Below, piece after piece: positions 41,081-50,610 of a stretch of DNA of 64,000 nt. Under the pieces are notes generated by a model that searched no databases, was not told the DNA's origin, and was given only the letters and a program-made list of their open reading frames with translations. Origin of the DNA: Pseudomonas canadensis. Lineage in GTDB: Bacteria > Pseudomonadota > Gammaproteobacteria > Pseudomonadales > Pseudomonadaceae. Position 1 is the stretch's first letter. Each line of letters opens with the position of its first letter. The DNA lies in assembly GCF_000503215.1 (NCBI RefSeq), contig NZ_AYTD01000016.1, forward strand, positions 248,001-312,000. The letters are read 5' to 3'. The translations under genes and the position numbers were made by a program.

Positions 41081-42409
41081 TCAGCGCAACATGCCGCTGC
41101 CGTAGCCCTTCAGGTTGGCTTTCTTCATCAGGGATTCGTACTGGTGCGAAACGAGGTGCGATTGTACTTGGGACATGAAGTCCATCACAACCACGACCAC
41201 GATCAGCAACGAGGTCCCGCCAAGGTAGAACGGAACGTTTGCTGCAACCACCAGAAACTGGGGCAACAAGCACACGGCCGTCATATATAGAGCACCGAAC
41301 AGGGTCAAACGAGTCAGAACGCCATCAATGTAGCGTGCAGACTGCTCACCTGGACGGATGCCCGGAATAAAGGCACCGGACTTCTTCAGGTTTTCCGCTA
41401 CGTCTTTCGGATTGAACATCAACGCCGTATAGAAGAAGCAGAAGAAAATAATCCCTGCACTAAACAGCAGAATATTCAACGGCTGACCAGGAGCGATCGA
41501 CTGAGAGAGGTCCTGCAGCCAGCCCATGTTTTCGGACTGACCAAACCAGGTACCCAACGAAGCCGGAAACAGCAAAATGCTGCTCGCGAAAATTGCCGGA
41601 ATAACACCGGCCATATTCACTTTCAGCGGCAAGTGGCTGGTCTGCGCAGCAAAAACCTTACGGCCCTGCTGACGCTTGGCGTAGTGAACAGCAATACGAC
41701 GCTGGCCACGCTCAATGAACACCACAAAACCGATAATCGCTACTGCCAGCAAACCGATGGCAACCAGGGCGAAAATGTTGATATCACCCTGACGTGCAGA
41801 CTCGAAAGACTGCCCGATCGCTCTCGGAAGACCGGCGACGATACCTGCGAAAATCAACATCGAGATACCGTTGCCAACACCACGCTCAGTAATCTGCTCA
41901 CCCAGCCACATCATGAACATCGCACCAGCCACAAATGTGGATACCGCGACGAAATGGAAGCCAAAGTCACCAGTGAACGCAACGCCCTGCCCTGCCAGGC
42001 CAACGGACATGCCGATAGCTTGAACCAAGGCGAGGACGACAGTGCCGTAGCGGGTGTACTGGCTAATCTTGCGACGGCCAGCTTCACCTTCCTTCTTCAA
42101 CTGCTCCAGCTGCGGGCTGACGGCGGTCATCAATTGCATGATGATCGATGCCGAAATGTACGGCATGATCCCCAGTGCAAAGATGCTCATCCGTTCCAGC
42201 GCGCCGCCGGAAAACATGTTGAACAAGCTAAGAATGGTCCCCTCATTCTGTCGAAACAGGTCTGCGAGTCGGTCCGGGTTGATACCTGGAACCGGGATGT
42301 GTGCGCCTATTCGGTAGACGATAATCGCCAGGAACAGAAAACGCAGACGAGCCCAAAGTTCAGACATACCGCCTTTGCCGAGCGCTGAGAGAGCACCTTG
42401 CTTAGCCAT
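41081..42409 (-). CDS. secY: protein translocase subunit SecY
   Basis: Central channel of the Sec translocon, a 442-residue protein with ten membrane helices. The typical opening [20 protein letters not shown] is followed by [37 protein letters not shown] helix-2 sequence, and the C-terminus ends GYGSGMLR. It adjoins rplO (stop and start are one base apart), which is the usual order in the spc operon. Confidence 0.98.
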
Positions 42410-42847
42410 TTATTCCTCGAACTTGCCGCCAGCTGCTTCGATAGCCGAACGCGCACCTTTGGTGGCGCCGATTCCCTTGCCGATAGTGACAGCGCGAGTC
42501 ACTTCACCGGACAGCATGATTTTCACACGCTGTACGTTGACGTTGATCACGTTGGCATCTTTCAGGGTCTGCACAGTAACGATGTCGCCTTCCACTTTAG
42601 CCAGCTCGGACAGACGCACTTCTGCGCGGTCCATGGCCTTCAGGGATACGAAACCGAACTTAGGCAGGCGACGATGCAGCGGCTGTTGACCGCCTTCAAA
42701 GCCTGGAGCAATGGTGCCACCGGAGCGGGAGGTTTGACCTTTGTGGCCACGGCCACCAGTCTTACCCAAACCGCTACCGATACCACGGCCCGGACGATGC
42801 TTTTCGCGACGGGAACCCGGCGCTGGACTCAGATCATTGAGTTTCAT
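42410..42847 (-). CDS. rplO: 50S ribosomal protein L15
   Basis: Late-assembly protein of the large subunit, 145 residues. It opens MKLNDLSPAPGSRREKHRPG, with the glycine-rich GIGSGLGKTGGRGHKGQ stretch of L15. In the spc operon between rpmD and secY. Confidence 0.98.
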   Translation of the reverse strand: MKLNDLSPAPGSRREKHRPGRGIGSGLGKTGGRGHKGQTSRSGGTIAPGFEGGQQPLHRRLPKFGFVSLKAMDRAEVRLSELAKVEGDIVTVQTLKDANVINVNVQRVKIMLSGEVTRAVTIGKGIGATKGARSAIEAAGGKFEE

Positions 42848-42850
42848 CGA

Positions 42851-43027
42851 TTAACCCTCTACACGCAGCATGTAGTAAGCCTTGTTGATCATCCCGCGAT
42901 TCTCGGGAGTATCCAGGACTTCTACAGTGTGACCGATGCGACGCAGACCCAGACCTTTAACACACAGTTTGTGGTTAGGGATGCGGCCGGTCATGCTTTT
43001 GATCAGCGTTACTTTAACGGTAGCCAT
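42851..43027 (-). CDS. rpmD: 50S ribosomal protein L30
   Basis: A 58-residue protein beginning MATVKVTLIKSMTGRIPNHK and containing GLGLRRIGHTVEV, complete L30. It ends three bases before rplO and starts two bases after rpsE. Short, but fixed by flanking genes and family length. Confidence 0.97.
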   Translation of the reverse strand: MATVKVTLIKSMTGRIPNHKLCVKGLGLRRIGHTVEVLDTPENRGMINKAYYMLRVEG

Positions 43028-43029
43028 GA

Positions 43030-43530
43030 TCAGAAGATCTCCTTGACAGTCAGACCACGCTTGGCAGCGATGGACTCAGGAGATTGCATAGCTTTCAAAC
43101 CTTTGAAAGTGGCGTGAACCACGTTTACCGGGTTAGTCGAGCCATAGCACTTGGCCAGAACGTTCTGAACGCCAGCAACTTCGAGGACAGCACGCATAGC
43201 GCCGCCAGCGATGATACCGGTACCTTCAGAAGCCGGCTGCATGTACACCTTCGAAGCGCCATGGGCGGACTTCATTGCGTACTGCAGAGTGGTGCCGTTC
43301 AGATCAACTTGGATCATGTTGCGACGAGCAGCTTCCATTGCCTTCTGGATCGCAGCAGGCACTTCACGTGACTTGCCACGGCCGAAGCCAACACGGCCTT
43401 TACCATCACCTACCACGGTCAACGCGGTGAAGGTGAAGATACGGCCGCCTTTAACGGTTTTGGCTACGCGGTTAACTTGAACCAGCTTCTCAATGTAGCC
43501 TTCGTCGCGCTTTTGGTCGTTATTTGACAT
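43030..43530 (-). CDS. rpsE: 30S ribosomal protein S5
   Basis: Decoding-fidelity protein of the small subunit, 166 residues. It has the double-stranded-RNA-binding N-terminal half (KLVQVNRVAKTVKGGR, VGDGKGRVGFGRGKSREVP) and the S5 C-terminal fold. In the spc operon between rplR and rpmD. Confidence 0.98.
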   Translation of the reverse strand: MSNNDQKRDEGYIEKLVQVNRVAKTVKGGRIFTFTALTVVGDGKGRVGFGRGKSREVPAAIQKAMEAARRNMIQVDLNGTTLQYAMKSAHGASKVYMQPASEGTGIIAGGAMRAVLEVAGVQNVLAKCYGSTNPVNVVHATFKGLKAMQSPESIAAKRGLTVKEIF

Positions 43531-43533
43531 AAC

Positions 43534-43884
43534 TTAGAACTCCAGCCCAGCTTCACGAGCAGCATCAGCCAGCGCTTTCACGCGACCGTGGTACTTGAAG
43601 CCAGAGCGGTCGAAAGCCACTTGCGAGACGCCAGCGGCCTTAGCACGCGTAGCGACCAGCTGGCCAACCTTTGTGGCCGCGTCGATGTTGCCAGTGGCAC
43701 CATCACGCAGTTCTTTATCCAAAGTCGAGGCGCTTGCCAGGACTTTGTTGCCGTCGGCCGAGATGACCTGGGCGTAGATGTGCTGCGACGAGCGGAACAC
43801 GCAGAGACGCACGACTTCGAGTTCGTGCATTTTCAGGCGTGCTTTGCGAGCGCGACGCAGTCGAGTAACTTTTTTGTCGGTCAT
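43534..43884 (-). CDS. rplR: 50S ribosomal protein L18
   Basis: 5S rRNA-binding protein, 116 residues, with basic N-terminus MTDKKVTRLRRARKARLKM and the C-terminal KYHGRVKALADAAREAGLEF. In the spc operon, three bases before rpsE. Confidence 0.98.
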   Translation of the reverse strand: MTDKKVTRLRRARKARLKMHELEVVRLCVFRSSQHIYAQVISADGNKVLASASTLDKELRDGATGNIDAATKVGQLVATRAKAAGVSQVAFDRSGFKYHGRVKALADAAREAGLEF

Positions 43885-43894
43885 TTGCTATGCC

Positions 43895-44428
43895 CTACTT
43901 CTTCTTGGCTTCTTTACGACGGACGACTTCGTCCGCGTAGCGCACACCTTTGCCTTTGTACGGCTCTGGTGGACGGAAGTCGCGGATCTCAGCGGCCACT
44001 TGACCTACCAGCTGCTTATCGATGCCCTTGATCAGGATATCGGTCTGGCTAGGGGTCTCAGCAGTGATGCCCGCTGGCAGTTCGTAATCCACAGGGTGCG
44101 AGAAGCCAAGGGCCAGGTTCAAAACCGTGCCTTTTGCTTGCGCTTTGTAACCAACACCGACCAGCTGGAGCTTACGCTCGAAGCCTTGGCTTACGCCTTG
44201 GACCATGTTGTTTACCAACGCACGCGTGGTACCGGCCATTGCGCGAGTTTGTTGATCGCCATTGCGAGCAGCGAAACGCAGCTCACCAGCTTCTTCAACG
44301 ATCTCAACGGACGAATGGATGTTCAGTTCAAGAGTACCCTTGGCACCCTTCACCGAAAGCTGTTGGCCTGCGAATTTGACTTCGACACCGGCTGGCAGCT
44401 TAACGGGGTTCTTAGCGACGCGAGACAT
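43895..44428 (-). CDS. rplF: 50S ribosomal protein L6
   Basis: Large-subunit protein near the factor-binding site, 177 residues made of two similar domains. It starts MSRVAKNPVKLPAGVEVKF and ends with the GKGVRYADEVVRRKEAKKK tail. In the spc operon after rpsH. Confidence 0.98.
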   Translation of the reverse strand: MSRVAKNPVKLPAGVEVKFAGQQLSVKGAKGTLELNIHSSVEIVEEAGELRFAARNGDQQTRAMAGTTRALVNNMVQGVSQGFERKLQLVGVGYKAQAKGTVLNLALGFSHPVDYELPAGITAETPSQTDILIKGIDKQLVGQVAAEIRDFRPPEPYKGKGVRYADEVVRRKEAKKK

Positions 44429-44440
44429 GCTTATCCCCCC

Positions 44441-44833
44441 TTAGAACACAGTGCAAAGAACTTCGCCGCCGACACCGGCAGCGCGCGCAGCACGATCCGT
44501 CATCACACCTTTGTTGGTGGAGACGATAGACACGCCCAGACCGCCACGAACTTTCGGCAGATCTTCAGCGGACTTGTACTGACGCAGGCCTGGACGGCTA
44601 ACGCGCTTCACTTCCTCGATGACCGAACGGCCTTCGAAGTACTTCAGCTCGATGGACAGCAGTGCTTTTACATCGCTGCTGATCTGATAACCCGCAATGT
44701 AGCCTTCGTCTTTCAGGACTTTGGCAACAGCTACCTTCAACTTGGAAGATGGCATGCTTACGACGGACTTTTCAGCCATCTGGGCATTACGGATACGAGT
44801 TAGCATGTCCGCTAACGGGTCCTGCATACTCAT
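44441..44833 (-). CDS. rpsH: 30S ribosomal protein S8
   Basis: 16S-binding protein and, in E. coli, the translational repressor of the spc operon. The 130-residue product opens MSMQDPLADMLTRIRNAQMA and contains GLGVSIVSTNKGVMTDR. It is separated from rpsN by a 206-base gap holding a hairpin and a promoter-like pair. Confidence 0.98.
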   Translation of the reverse strand: MSMQDPLADMLTRIRNAQMAEKSVVSMPSSKLKVAVAKVLKDEGYIAGYQISSDVKALLSIELKYFEGRSVIEEVKRVSRPGLRQYKSAEDLPKVRGGLGVSIVSTNKGVMTDRAARAAGVGGEVLCTVF

Positions 44834-44928
44834 GGGCTAGACGCTCCTAATACAAAAAAATTAGCCTTGCGGCTACATATGTCGCCGAGAATCTCCGGGT
44901 AAAAAACACGGGCTCAGGCGAGCCGCGT

Positions 44929-44976
44929 ATTTTAGACACACTCCGGAAATGAAACAAGCCCCAAAAGGGGCTTGTT
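44929..44976 (-). promoter_or_regulatory. hairpin and possible internal promoter between rpsN and rpsH
   Basis: AACAAGCCCC and GGGGCTTGTT (44953-44976) make a ten-pair stem with an AAAA loop. On the minus strand TTGTTT (44952-44957) and TAAAAT (44929-44934) are 17 bases apart, a moderate sigma-70 match that begins within the stem. The gap is unusually long for this operon. Confidence 0.4.
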
Positions 44977-45039
44977 CCAGATTCAAGGTCACCGGCGGTC
45001 AGTATCTTGCGATATTGGCCACCTGGACGTTGAAAGTAC

Positions 45040-45345
45040 TTACCAGCTGGCTTTAACCAGACCTGGTACGTCACCACGCATTGCCGCTTCACGCAGTTTG
45101 TTACGGCCGAGGCCGAACTTGCGGTAAACGCCGTGTGGACGACCGGTCAGGCGGCAGCGGTTACGCATGCGCGAAGCGCTTGCGTCACGTGGCTGCTTCT
45201 GCAGGGCAACTGTAGCTTCCCAACGTGCTTCTGGACTTGCGTTCAGATCAACGATGATTGCTTTCAGTGCTGCACGCTTCTTGGCGTACTTGGCAACCGT
45301 GAGCTGACGCTTCAGCTCGCGGTTTTTCATGCTCATCTTGGCCAT
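45040..45345 (-). CDS. rpsN: 30S ribosomal protein S14
   Basis: Head-domain protein, 101 residues, starting MAKMSMKNRELKRQLTVAKY and ending MRGDVPGLVKASW. It has no CXXC pairs, so it is the long zinc-independent form. ATG 45345 is used; a longer in-frame start lacks family sequence. In the spc operon after rplE. Confidence 0.97.
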   Translation of the reverse strand: MAKMSMKNRELKRQLTVAKYAKKRAALKAIIVDLNASPEARWEATVALQKQPRDASASRMRNRCRLTGRPHGVYRKFGLGRNKLREAAMRGDVPGLVKASW

Positions 45346-45358
45346 GGTCCTACTCCAA

Positions 45359-45898
45359 TCAGTTGCGGAACGGGAATTTGAAAGCACGCAACAGGGCGCG
45401 ACCTTCATCATCGTTCTTGGCAGTGGTGGTCAGGGTGATGTCCAGACCGCGGAGAGCATCGATCTTGTCGTAGTCGATTTCCGGGAAGATGATCTGCTCT
45501 TTCACGCCCATGCTGTAGTTACCACGACCATCGAAGGACTTGGCATTCAGGCCGCGGAAGTCGCGAACCCGAGGCAGGGAGATCGACAGCAGACGATCCA
45601 GGAACTCGTACATACGCTCACGGCGCAGGGTCACTTTGACGCCGATCGGCCAACCTTCACGGACTTTAAAGCCAGCGATGGATTTCCGAGCGTAGGTCAC
45701 AACGACTTTCTGGCCGGTGATCTTTTCAAGGTCAGCAACAGCGTGCTCAATGACTTTTTTGTCGCCGATCGCTTCGCCCAGACCCATGTTCAGGGTGATT
45801 TTGGTAACGCGCGGAACTTCCATCACGTTCCCAAGCTTAAGTTCTTCCTTAAGCTTAGGGGCGATTTCCTTCCGGTAAATCTCTTGTAGTCGTGCCAT
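45359..45898 (-). CDS. rplE: 50S ribosomal protein L5
   Basis: 5S rRNA-binding protein that forms the central protuberance with L18, 179 residues. The product starts MARLQEIYRKEIAPKLKEEL and has the P-site-contacting RGLDITLTTTAKND region near the end. In the spc operon between rplX and rpsN. Confidence 0.98.
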   Translation of the reverse strand: MARLQEIYRKEIAPKLKEELKLGNVMEVPRVTKITLNMGLGEAIGDKKVIEHAVADLEKITGQKVVVTYARKSIAGFKVREGWPIGVKVTLRRERMYEFLDRLLSISLPRVRDFRGLNAKSFDGRGNYSMGVKEQIIFPEIDYDKIDALRGLDITLTTTAKNDDEGRALLRAFKFPFRN

Positions 45899-45920
45899 GG
45901 TCTAATCTACCTAGCAGTGT

Positions 45921-46235
45921 TCAAGCATCAACCGCTTTTTGGGTCGACTTGAAGACACGAATTTTCTTACCGTCTTCTACTTTGAAACCAACGCGGTCAG
46001 CCTTGTTGGTTTCGCCGTTGAAGATGGCGACGTTAGAAGCATCCAGCGGAGCTTCTTTCTCGACGATACCGCCCTGCACGCCCGACATCGGGTTAGGCTT
46101 GGTATGACGCTTGACCAGGTTCAGACCACCGATAACCAGACGGTTATTAGCGAGAACCTTAAGCACCTTACCGCGCTTACCTTTGTCTTTGCCGGCGATC
46201 ACGATGATCTCGTCGTCACGACGAATCTTTTGCAT
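45921..46235 (-). CDS. rplX: 50S ribosomal protein L24
   Basis: Assembly-initiator protein, 104 residues, with the KOW motif EIIVIAGKDKGKRGKVLKV near the N-terminus. In the spc operon 11 bases after rplN. Confidence 0.98.
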   Translation of the reverse strand: MQKIRRDDEIIVIAGKDKGKRGKVLKVLANNRLVIGGLNLVKRHTKPNPMSGVQGGIVEKEAPLDASNVAIFNGETNKADRVGFKVEDGKKIRVFKSTQKAVDA

Positions 46236-46246
46236 GTCGGATCTCC

Positions 46247-46615
46247 TTACAGCACTTCTGGGGCGAGCGAGACGATCTTCATGAACTTCTCAGTACGAAG
46301 TTCACGGGTCACTGGCCCAAAGATACGGGTGCCGATCGGCTCTTGCTTGTTGTTCAGAAGAACAGCAGCGTTGCCATCAAAGCGGATAATGGAGCCATCA
46401 GCACGACGTACGCCGTGACGAGTGCGGACTACAACAGCAGTCATCACTTGGCCTTTTTTCACTTTACCGCGAGGAATTGCTTCCTTCACGGTAACTTTGA
46501 TGATGTCACCGATACCAGCGTAACGACGATGGGAGCCACCCAGCACCTTGATGCACATAACGCGGCGAGCGCCGCTGTTATCGGCCACATCGAGCATGGA
46601 TTGAGTCTGAATCAT
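46247..46615 (-). CDS. rplN: 50S ribosomal protein L14
   Basis: Intersubunit-bridge protein, 122 residues, starting MIQTQSMLDVADNSGARRVM with GNAAVLLNNKQEPIGTRIFG. It conventionally starts the spc operon. The 23-base gap from rpsQ leaves no room for a separate promoter leader, so transcription from the S10 side is expected to continue. Confidence 0.98.
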   Translation of the reverse strand: MIQTQSMLDVADNSGARRVMCIKVLGGSHRRYAGIGDIIKVTVKEAIPRGKVKKGQVMTAVVVRTRHGVRRADGSIIRFDGNAAVLLNNKQEPIGTRIFGPVTRELRTEKFMKIVSLAPEVL

Positions 46616-46638
46616 ATAATTTCTCCGACCCCTAGTCC

Positions 46639-46905
46639 TTAGACTTCCACAGCGCGTTCGAGAACATCAACCAGTGCCCAAGACTTGGTCTTGGCCAGCG
46701 GACGAGTTTCACGAATAGTGACTTTGTCGCCGATGTGGCACTGATTGGTTTCGTCGTGCGCGTGCAGCTTAGTCGAACGCTTAACATATTTACCGTAGAT
46801 CGGGTGCTTAACGCGACGCTCGATCAGAACGGTGATGGTTTTGTCCATCTTGTCGCTGACAACACGGCCAGTCAGCGTACGGACAGTCTTTTCGGCTTCA
46901 GCCAT
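46639..46905 (-). CDS. rpsQ: 30S ribosomal protein S17
   Basis: 16S rRNA primary binder, 88 residues, with the OB-fold RVVSDKMDKTITVLIERRVK. Starts MAEAEKTVRTL at 46905; two earlier codons in frame are not needed. Last gene of the S10 operon, two bases after rpmC. Confidence 0.97.
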   Translation of the reverse strand: MAEAEKTVRTLTGRVVSDKMDKTITVLIERRVKHPIYGKYVKRSTKLHAHDETNQCHIGDKVTIRETRPLAKTKSWALVDVLERAVEV

Positions 46906-46907
46906 GA

Positions 46908-47099
46908 TCACTTACCTGCCTGCTGGTTGAGCACAGTCTTCACGCGAGCGATGTCACGCTTAACTTGCGAGAGCAGATGAGACTGCCCCAACTGGCCAGT
47001 TGCTTTCTGCATACGCAGATTGAACTGGTCGCGCAGCAGGCCGAGCAGTTGCTCGTTCAGCTGCTGTGCGGATTTTTCACGAAGTTCATTCGCTTTCAT
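46908..47099 (-). CDS. rpmC: 50S ribosomal protein L29
   Basis: Exit-tunnel-rim protein, 63 residues, all helical: [19 protein letters not shown] and [23 protein letters not shown] 47099 shares one base with the rplP stop. A GTG one codon earlier is possible but shifts the family start. Confidence 0.97.
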
Positions 47100-47512
47100 C
47101 ACATCACCGTCCGTTTAACAAAGGAGGTGGCGAGCGGCAGCTTTGCAGCAGCCAGGGCGAAAGCCTCACGCGCCAGCTCTTCAGAAACACCCTCGATTTC
47201 ATACAGGACTTTGCCTGGCTGAATCTGGGCTACCCAGTATTCCACGTTACCCTTACCTTTACCCATCCGAACCTCGAGAGGCTTTTTGGAGATCGGCTTG
47301 TCCGGGAATACACGGATCCAGATCTTGCCGCCACGTTTTACGTGACGGGTCAGAGCACGACGCGCTGACTCGATCTGACGAGCGGTGAGACGACCACGAG
47401 CTACAGACTTCAGCGCGAACTCGCCGAAGCTGACTTTGCTACCGCGCTGAGCCAGACCACGGTTGTGGCCTGTCATCTGCTTGCGGAACTTCGTACGCTT
47501 AGGTTGCAACAT
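47099..47512 (-). CDS. rplP: 50S ribosomal protein L16
   Basis: tRNA-contacting large-subunit protein, 137 residues, starting [20 protein letters not shown] with [19 protein letters not shown]. The arginine in the conserved loop that is a hydroxylation site in E. coli (R81) is included in the segment [16 protein letters not shown]. In the S10 operon after rpsC. Confidence 0.97.
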
Positions 47513-47524
47513 TTGGCGTACCCC

Positions 47525-48211
47525 TTACTTAGCAGCTTTTTTACGAGGCGCTGGTGCTTGTGGTTTCAGTTCTTCTTGGCGACCACCAATTACTTCGCCT
47601 TTGAAGATCCAAACCTTTACACCGATCACACCGTAAGTGGTGTGAGCTTCGTAGTTGGCATAGTCGATGTCGGCACGCAGGGTGTGCAGTGGCACACGAC
47701 CTTCGCGATACCATTCAGTACGTGCGATTTCAGCACCGCCGAGACGACCGCTCACTTGGATTTTGATGCCTTTGGCACCAATGCGCATGGCGTTCTGTAC
47801 AGCGCGCTTCATAGCGCGACGGAACATTACGCGACGCTCCAGCTGCTGAGCTACGCTCTGCGCAACCAGCATACCGTCGAGTTCCGGCTTGCGGATCTCT
47901 TCGATATTGATGTGCACAGGCACACCCATTTGCTTGGTCAGGTCCTGACGCAGTTTCTCAACATCTTCACCTTTCTTCCCGATAACGATACCTGGACGAG
48001 CGGTGTGGATGGTGATACGTGCAGTTTGGGCCGGACGATGGATATCGATACGGCTTACGGACGCGCTTTTTAGTTTGTCTTGGAGATACTCACGCACCTT
48101 CAGATCAGCGAACAAATAGTCCGCATAAGTCCGACCGTCTGCGTACCAGACGGAGGTGTGCTCCTTGACGATTCCCAGGCGAATGCCAATGGGATGTACT
48201 TTCTGACCCAT
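47525..48211 (-). CDS. rpsC: 30S ribosomal protein S3
   Basis: mRNA-entry-site protein with helicase function, 228 residues: KH domain ([20 protein letters not shown]) and C-terminal S3 domain. ATG 48211 gives [15 protein letters not shown]; 28 upstream in-frame residues overlap rplV and lack homology. In the S10 operon. Confidence 0.98.
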
Positions 48212-48224
48212 CTCTTCGACTCCG

Positions 48225-48557
48225 TTACTTGTCAGCAACCTTGACAGTGATATGGCAAGACCGCTTGACGATGCGATCAGCACGGCCTTTGGCACGTGGC
48301 ATGATGCGCTTCAGCGAACGCCCTTCGTTGACGAAAACGGTGCTGACCTTCAGGTCATCAACGTCTGCGCCTTCGTTATGCTCGGCGTTGGCTACGGCCG
48401 ACTCCAGCACTTTCTTCATGATCTCGGCGGCTTTCTTACTGCTGAAAGCCAACAGGTTGAGCGCTTCGCCCACCTTCTTCCCGCGGATCTGGTCGGCGAC
48501 CAAGCGGGCTTTCTGGGCGGAGATTCGAGCGCCCGACAACTTAGCGGCTACTTCCAT
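48225..48557 (-). CDS. rplV: 50S ribosomal protein L22
   Basis: Lines the exit tunnel with its long hairpin, 110 residues. It begins [20 protein letters not shown] and has the tunnel-loop region [17 protein letters not shown]. 13 bases before rpsC in the S10 operon. Confidence 0.98.
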
Positions 48558-48568
48558 TTCCTAACCCC

Positions 48569-48844
48569 TTAACGCTTGGCTTTCTTGTCTGCCACGTGCC
48601 CACGATAAGTGCGGGTACCGGCAAACTCGCCTAGTTTGTGGCCGACCATGTCTTCGTTCACGAGAACTGGGACGTGCAAGCGACCGTTGTGTACAGCGAT
48701 GGTCAGACCGACCATTTGTGGCAGGATCATCGAACGACGCGACCAGGTCTTAACTGGTTTGCGATCGTTCTTTTCCGCCGCCACTTCGATCTTCTTCAGT
48801 AGGTGAAGATCAATAAAAGGACCTTTTTTCAGAGAACGTGGCAC
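48569..48844 (-). CDS. rpsS: 30S ribosomal protein S19
   Basis: Head protein that pairs with S13, 91 residues, beginning MPRSLKKGPFIDLHLLKKIE and ending GTRTYRGHVADKKAKR. In the S10 operon between rplB and rplV. Confidence 0.98.
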   Translation of the reverse strand: MPRSLKKGPFIDLHLLKKIEVAAEKNDRKPVKTWSRRSMILPQMVGLTIAVHNGRLHVPVLVNEDMVGHKLGEFAGTRTYRGHVADKKAKR

Positions 48845-48860
48845 TGTCGTATCCCTCTAT

Positions 48861-49685
48861 TTACTTGCGACGACGGACGATCATTTTGTCGGTACGCTTA
48901 TTACCACGAGTCTTCGCGCCCTTAGTCGGGAAGCCCCATGGCGATACCGGATGACGACCACCAGAGGTACGACCTTCACCACCACCGTGTGGGTGGTCAA
49001 CCGGGTTCATGGCAACACCACGAACGGTTGGGCGAACGCCACGCCAGCGTTTGGCACCAGCTTTACCCAGCGAACGCAGGCTGTGCTCGGAGTTCGAGAC
49101 TTCGCCCAGGGTCGCGCGGCATTCAGCCAGCACTTTACGCATCTCACCAGAACGCAGACGCAGGGTCACGTAGACACCTTCACGAGCGATCAGCTGAGCC
49201 GAAGCACCAGCGGAACGAGCGATTTGCGCGCCTTTACCTGGCTTCAATTCGATGCCGTGTACGGTGCTACCAACTGGAATGTTGCGCAGTTGCAGAGCGT
49301 TGCCCGGCTTGATCGGTGCCAAAGCACCTGCGATCAGCTGGTCGCCAGCGCTCACGCCTTTAGGGGCGATGATGTAGCGACGCTCGCCATCTGCGTACAG
49401 CAGCAGAGCGATGTGAGCAGTACGGTTTGGATCGTATTCGATACGCTCGACAGTGGCAGCGATGCCATCTTTGTCGTTGCGACGGAAATCGACCAGACGA
49501 TAATGCTGCTTATGGCCACCACCGATGTGACGAGTGGTAATACGACCATTGTTGTTACGACCACCAGACTTCGATTTTTTCTCGAGCAGCGGTGCGTGAG
49601 GAGCGCCTTTATGCAGCTCCTGGTTGACCACCTTGACCACAAAACGGCGGCCAGGGGAAGTCGGTTTGCATTTAACGATTGCCAT
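48861..49685 (-). CDS. rplB: 50S ribosomal protein L2
   Basis: Peptidyl-transferase-region protein, 274 residues, with [20 protein letters not shown] and [18 protein letters not shown] containing the conserved histidine. In the S10 operon after rplW. Confidence 0.98.
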
Positions 49686-49699
49686 GATGCACCCCTTCC

Positions 49700-49999
49700 T
49701 TACTCAGCACTGCTGCTGAAATCGAGATCTTGGCCTGGCTGAAGGGAGATAACTGCCTTCTTCCAGTCATTACGCTTGCCCAGACCGCGAGCAGTGCGCT
49801 TGCTCTTACCCAGAACATTCAGGGTAGTAACACGCTCTACTTTCACGCTGAACAGGCTTTCGACGGCCTTCTTGATTTCCAGCTTGGTTGCGTCAGTTGC
49901 AACCTTGAAAACGAACTGGCCTTTCTTGTCAGCCAGAACCGTAGCCTTTTCGGAAACGTGCGGGCCAAGCAGAACTTTAAATACGCGTTCCTGGTTCAT
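49700..49999 (-). CDS. rplW: 50S ribosomal protein L23
   Basis: Exit-site docking protein for trigger factor and SRP, 99 residues, [20 protein letters not shown] with the basic loop [17 protein letters not shown]. Its start overlaps the rplD stop by four bases. Confidence 0.98.
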
Positions 50000-50598
50000 C
50001 CCAGCAGCTCCTCGAATTTCTTCACGGCCGACACGGTGATCAACACCTTGTCGTATGCGATCAGACTAACTGGATCGGAACCTTGCACGTCACGTACATC
50101 AACGTGTGGCAGGTTGCGAGCAGCCAGGTACAGGTTCTGATCAACAGCTTCCGACACGATCAAAACGTCGGTCAGGCTCATGTTGTTCAGTTTGCCCAGC
50201 AGATCTTTGGTTTTCGGGCTCTCAACAGCGAAGTCCTGAACCACGACCAGACGGTCAGTACGCACGAGTTCAGCAAGGATGGAGCGCAGAGCTGCGCGAT
50301 ACATCTTCTTGTTGAGCTTCTGCGAGTGATCCTGCGGACGAGCTGCGAAAGTGGTACCACCGCCACGCCAGATTGGGCTACGGATAGTACCGGCACGAGC
50401 ACGGCCAGTACCTTTCTGACGCCAAGGGCGCTTACCGCCACCACGAACGTCGGAACGGGTCTTTTGCTGCTTGCTGCCTTGACGGCCGCCGGCCATGTAG
50501 GCCACGACTGCTTGGTGAACCAGCGTCTCGTTGAACTCGCCGCCAAACGTCAGTTCGGAAACTTCGATCGCTTGAGCGTCATTTACATTTAATTGCAT
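49996..50598 (-). CDS. rplD: 50S ribosomal protein L4
   Basis: Exit-tunnel protein, 200 residues, with [20 protein letters not shown] and [20 protein letters not shown] in the tunnel loop. In E. coli L4 represses its own operon through the S10 leader; here that leader is too short (see promoter before rpsJ). In the S10 operon. Confidence 0.98.
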
Positions 50599-50610
50599 GT
50601 CAGCTTCCCC

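Noticed and set aside
44953..44976. Terminator after rpsN.
   Set aside because: The stem is good but no T run follows on the coding strand, so it is kept only as a structured element.
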